Below are positions 63,888-64,000 of a stretch of DNA of 64,000 bases, piece by piece; position 1 is the stretch's first letter; each line of letters begins with the position of its first letter. Position numbers and translations under genes: made by a program. The notes below the pieces were generated by a model. That model worked only from the letters and a program-made list of their open reading frames with translations, was not told where the DNA came from and made no database searches. The DNA comes from Psychromonas marina (GTDB taxonomy: Bacteria; Pseudomonadota; Gammaproteobacteria; Enterobacterales; Psychromonadaceae), in contig NZ_BSPQ01000001.1 in assembly GCF_030161115.1 (NCBI RefSeq), forward strand, positions 62,001 to 126,000. The letters run 5' to 3'.

Positions 63888-64000
63888 TTATTGAGGAGCA
63901 GGTATTACAGCTAACGTTAAACGCGAGGTGCAGATTAATTGCTCTTTTTCATTTTTTATCTCTATCTGCCATACCTGTACGGTACGACCGATTCGAATTG
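63888..64000 (-). CDS. menI: MenI/YdiI-like hotdog thioesterase (3' end only)
   Basis: The last 37 codons of a gene that enters from beyond the right edge. They read GRTVQVWQIEIKNEKEQLIC and SRLTLAVI, matching the C-terminal strand of YdiI-type acyl-CoA thioesterases; YdiI/MenI hydrolyses 1,4-dihydroxy-2-naphthoyl-CoA in menaquinone synthesis. The 5' part is outside the window, so the exact subfamily is uncertain. Confidence 0.65.
   Translation of the reverse strand, partial: IRIGRTVQVWQIEIKNEKEQLICTSRLTLAVIPAPQ

Noticed and set aside
1-64000. tRNA or rRNA genes
   Set aside because: I found no cloverleaf with a recognisable T-loop and no rRNA-like stretch; a tRNA attachment site for the island was looked for near 27.3-27.5 kb and not seen.

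Overview
The window looks like an AT-rich chromosome segment of a marine gammaproteobacterium. The gene set and protein style (gltX, metG, mrp, galU, cvfB, a Wza-Wzb-Wzc capsule locus, a REP/RAYT system) fit Psychromonas or a nearby Alteromonadales genus. This is inferred from family resemblance; no rRNA or other marker is present.

Positions 1 to about 27,300 are accessory DNA packed with toxin-antitoxin (TA) modules, their wreckage and transposase fragments. In order: an intact three-gene hipBST kinase module; IS110 and IS66 remnants; hipBA module 1 with three evenly spaced operators; a third hipB whose hipA partner is broken around an IS605-type tnpB fragment; a truncated IS200 tnpA; an Xre-RES pair; an IS1595-like remnant; hipBA module 2; two broken Fic genes head to head; a decayed HTH gene; a TacA-TacT pair; a broken phd-parE pair; and the C-terminal third of a tyrosine integrase. 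A repeat of up to about 95 bp occurs at four junctions between these pieces.

From about 13.6 to 27.3 kb lies a second unit bounded by two copies of the same integrase, a fragment on the left and an intact gene on the right, in the same orientation. Its cargo is a Fic protein, a zinc-ribbon/Vsr-like nuclease candidate, a small membrane protein and a tightly coupled four-gene operon (19,498-25,774). The operon encodes a small protein, two large divergent tyrosine recombinases and an unrecognised protein with an acidic tail. It is the best candidate here for an undescribed mobile system.

Positions 27,471 to 47,586 hold a capsule or exopolysaccharide locus transcribed on the minus strand. It runs from an ops/JUMPstart element (RfaH-type antitermination) through wza, wzb and wzc, then a complete CMP-legionaminic acid pathway (legB, legC, legG, legI, legH, ptmE, legF), a sialyltransferase-like gene, a Wzx flippase, an acetyltransferase, glycosyltransferases, a Wzy polymerase, a split Alg14/Alg13-type glycosyltransferase and ugd. 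The accessory island abuts the 3' end of ugd.

Positions 47,987 to 64,000 are core chromosome: gltX, a RAYT transposase embedded in REP arrays, an RND efflux pair, a hypothetical membrane protein, a DUF2164 protein, mrp, metG, galU, cvfB and the 3' end of a menI-like thioesterase. REP hairpins with a GTAG head are abundant from about 45.7 to 62 kb and absent from the island, which supports a foreign origin for the left part.
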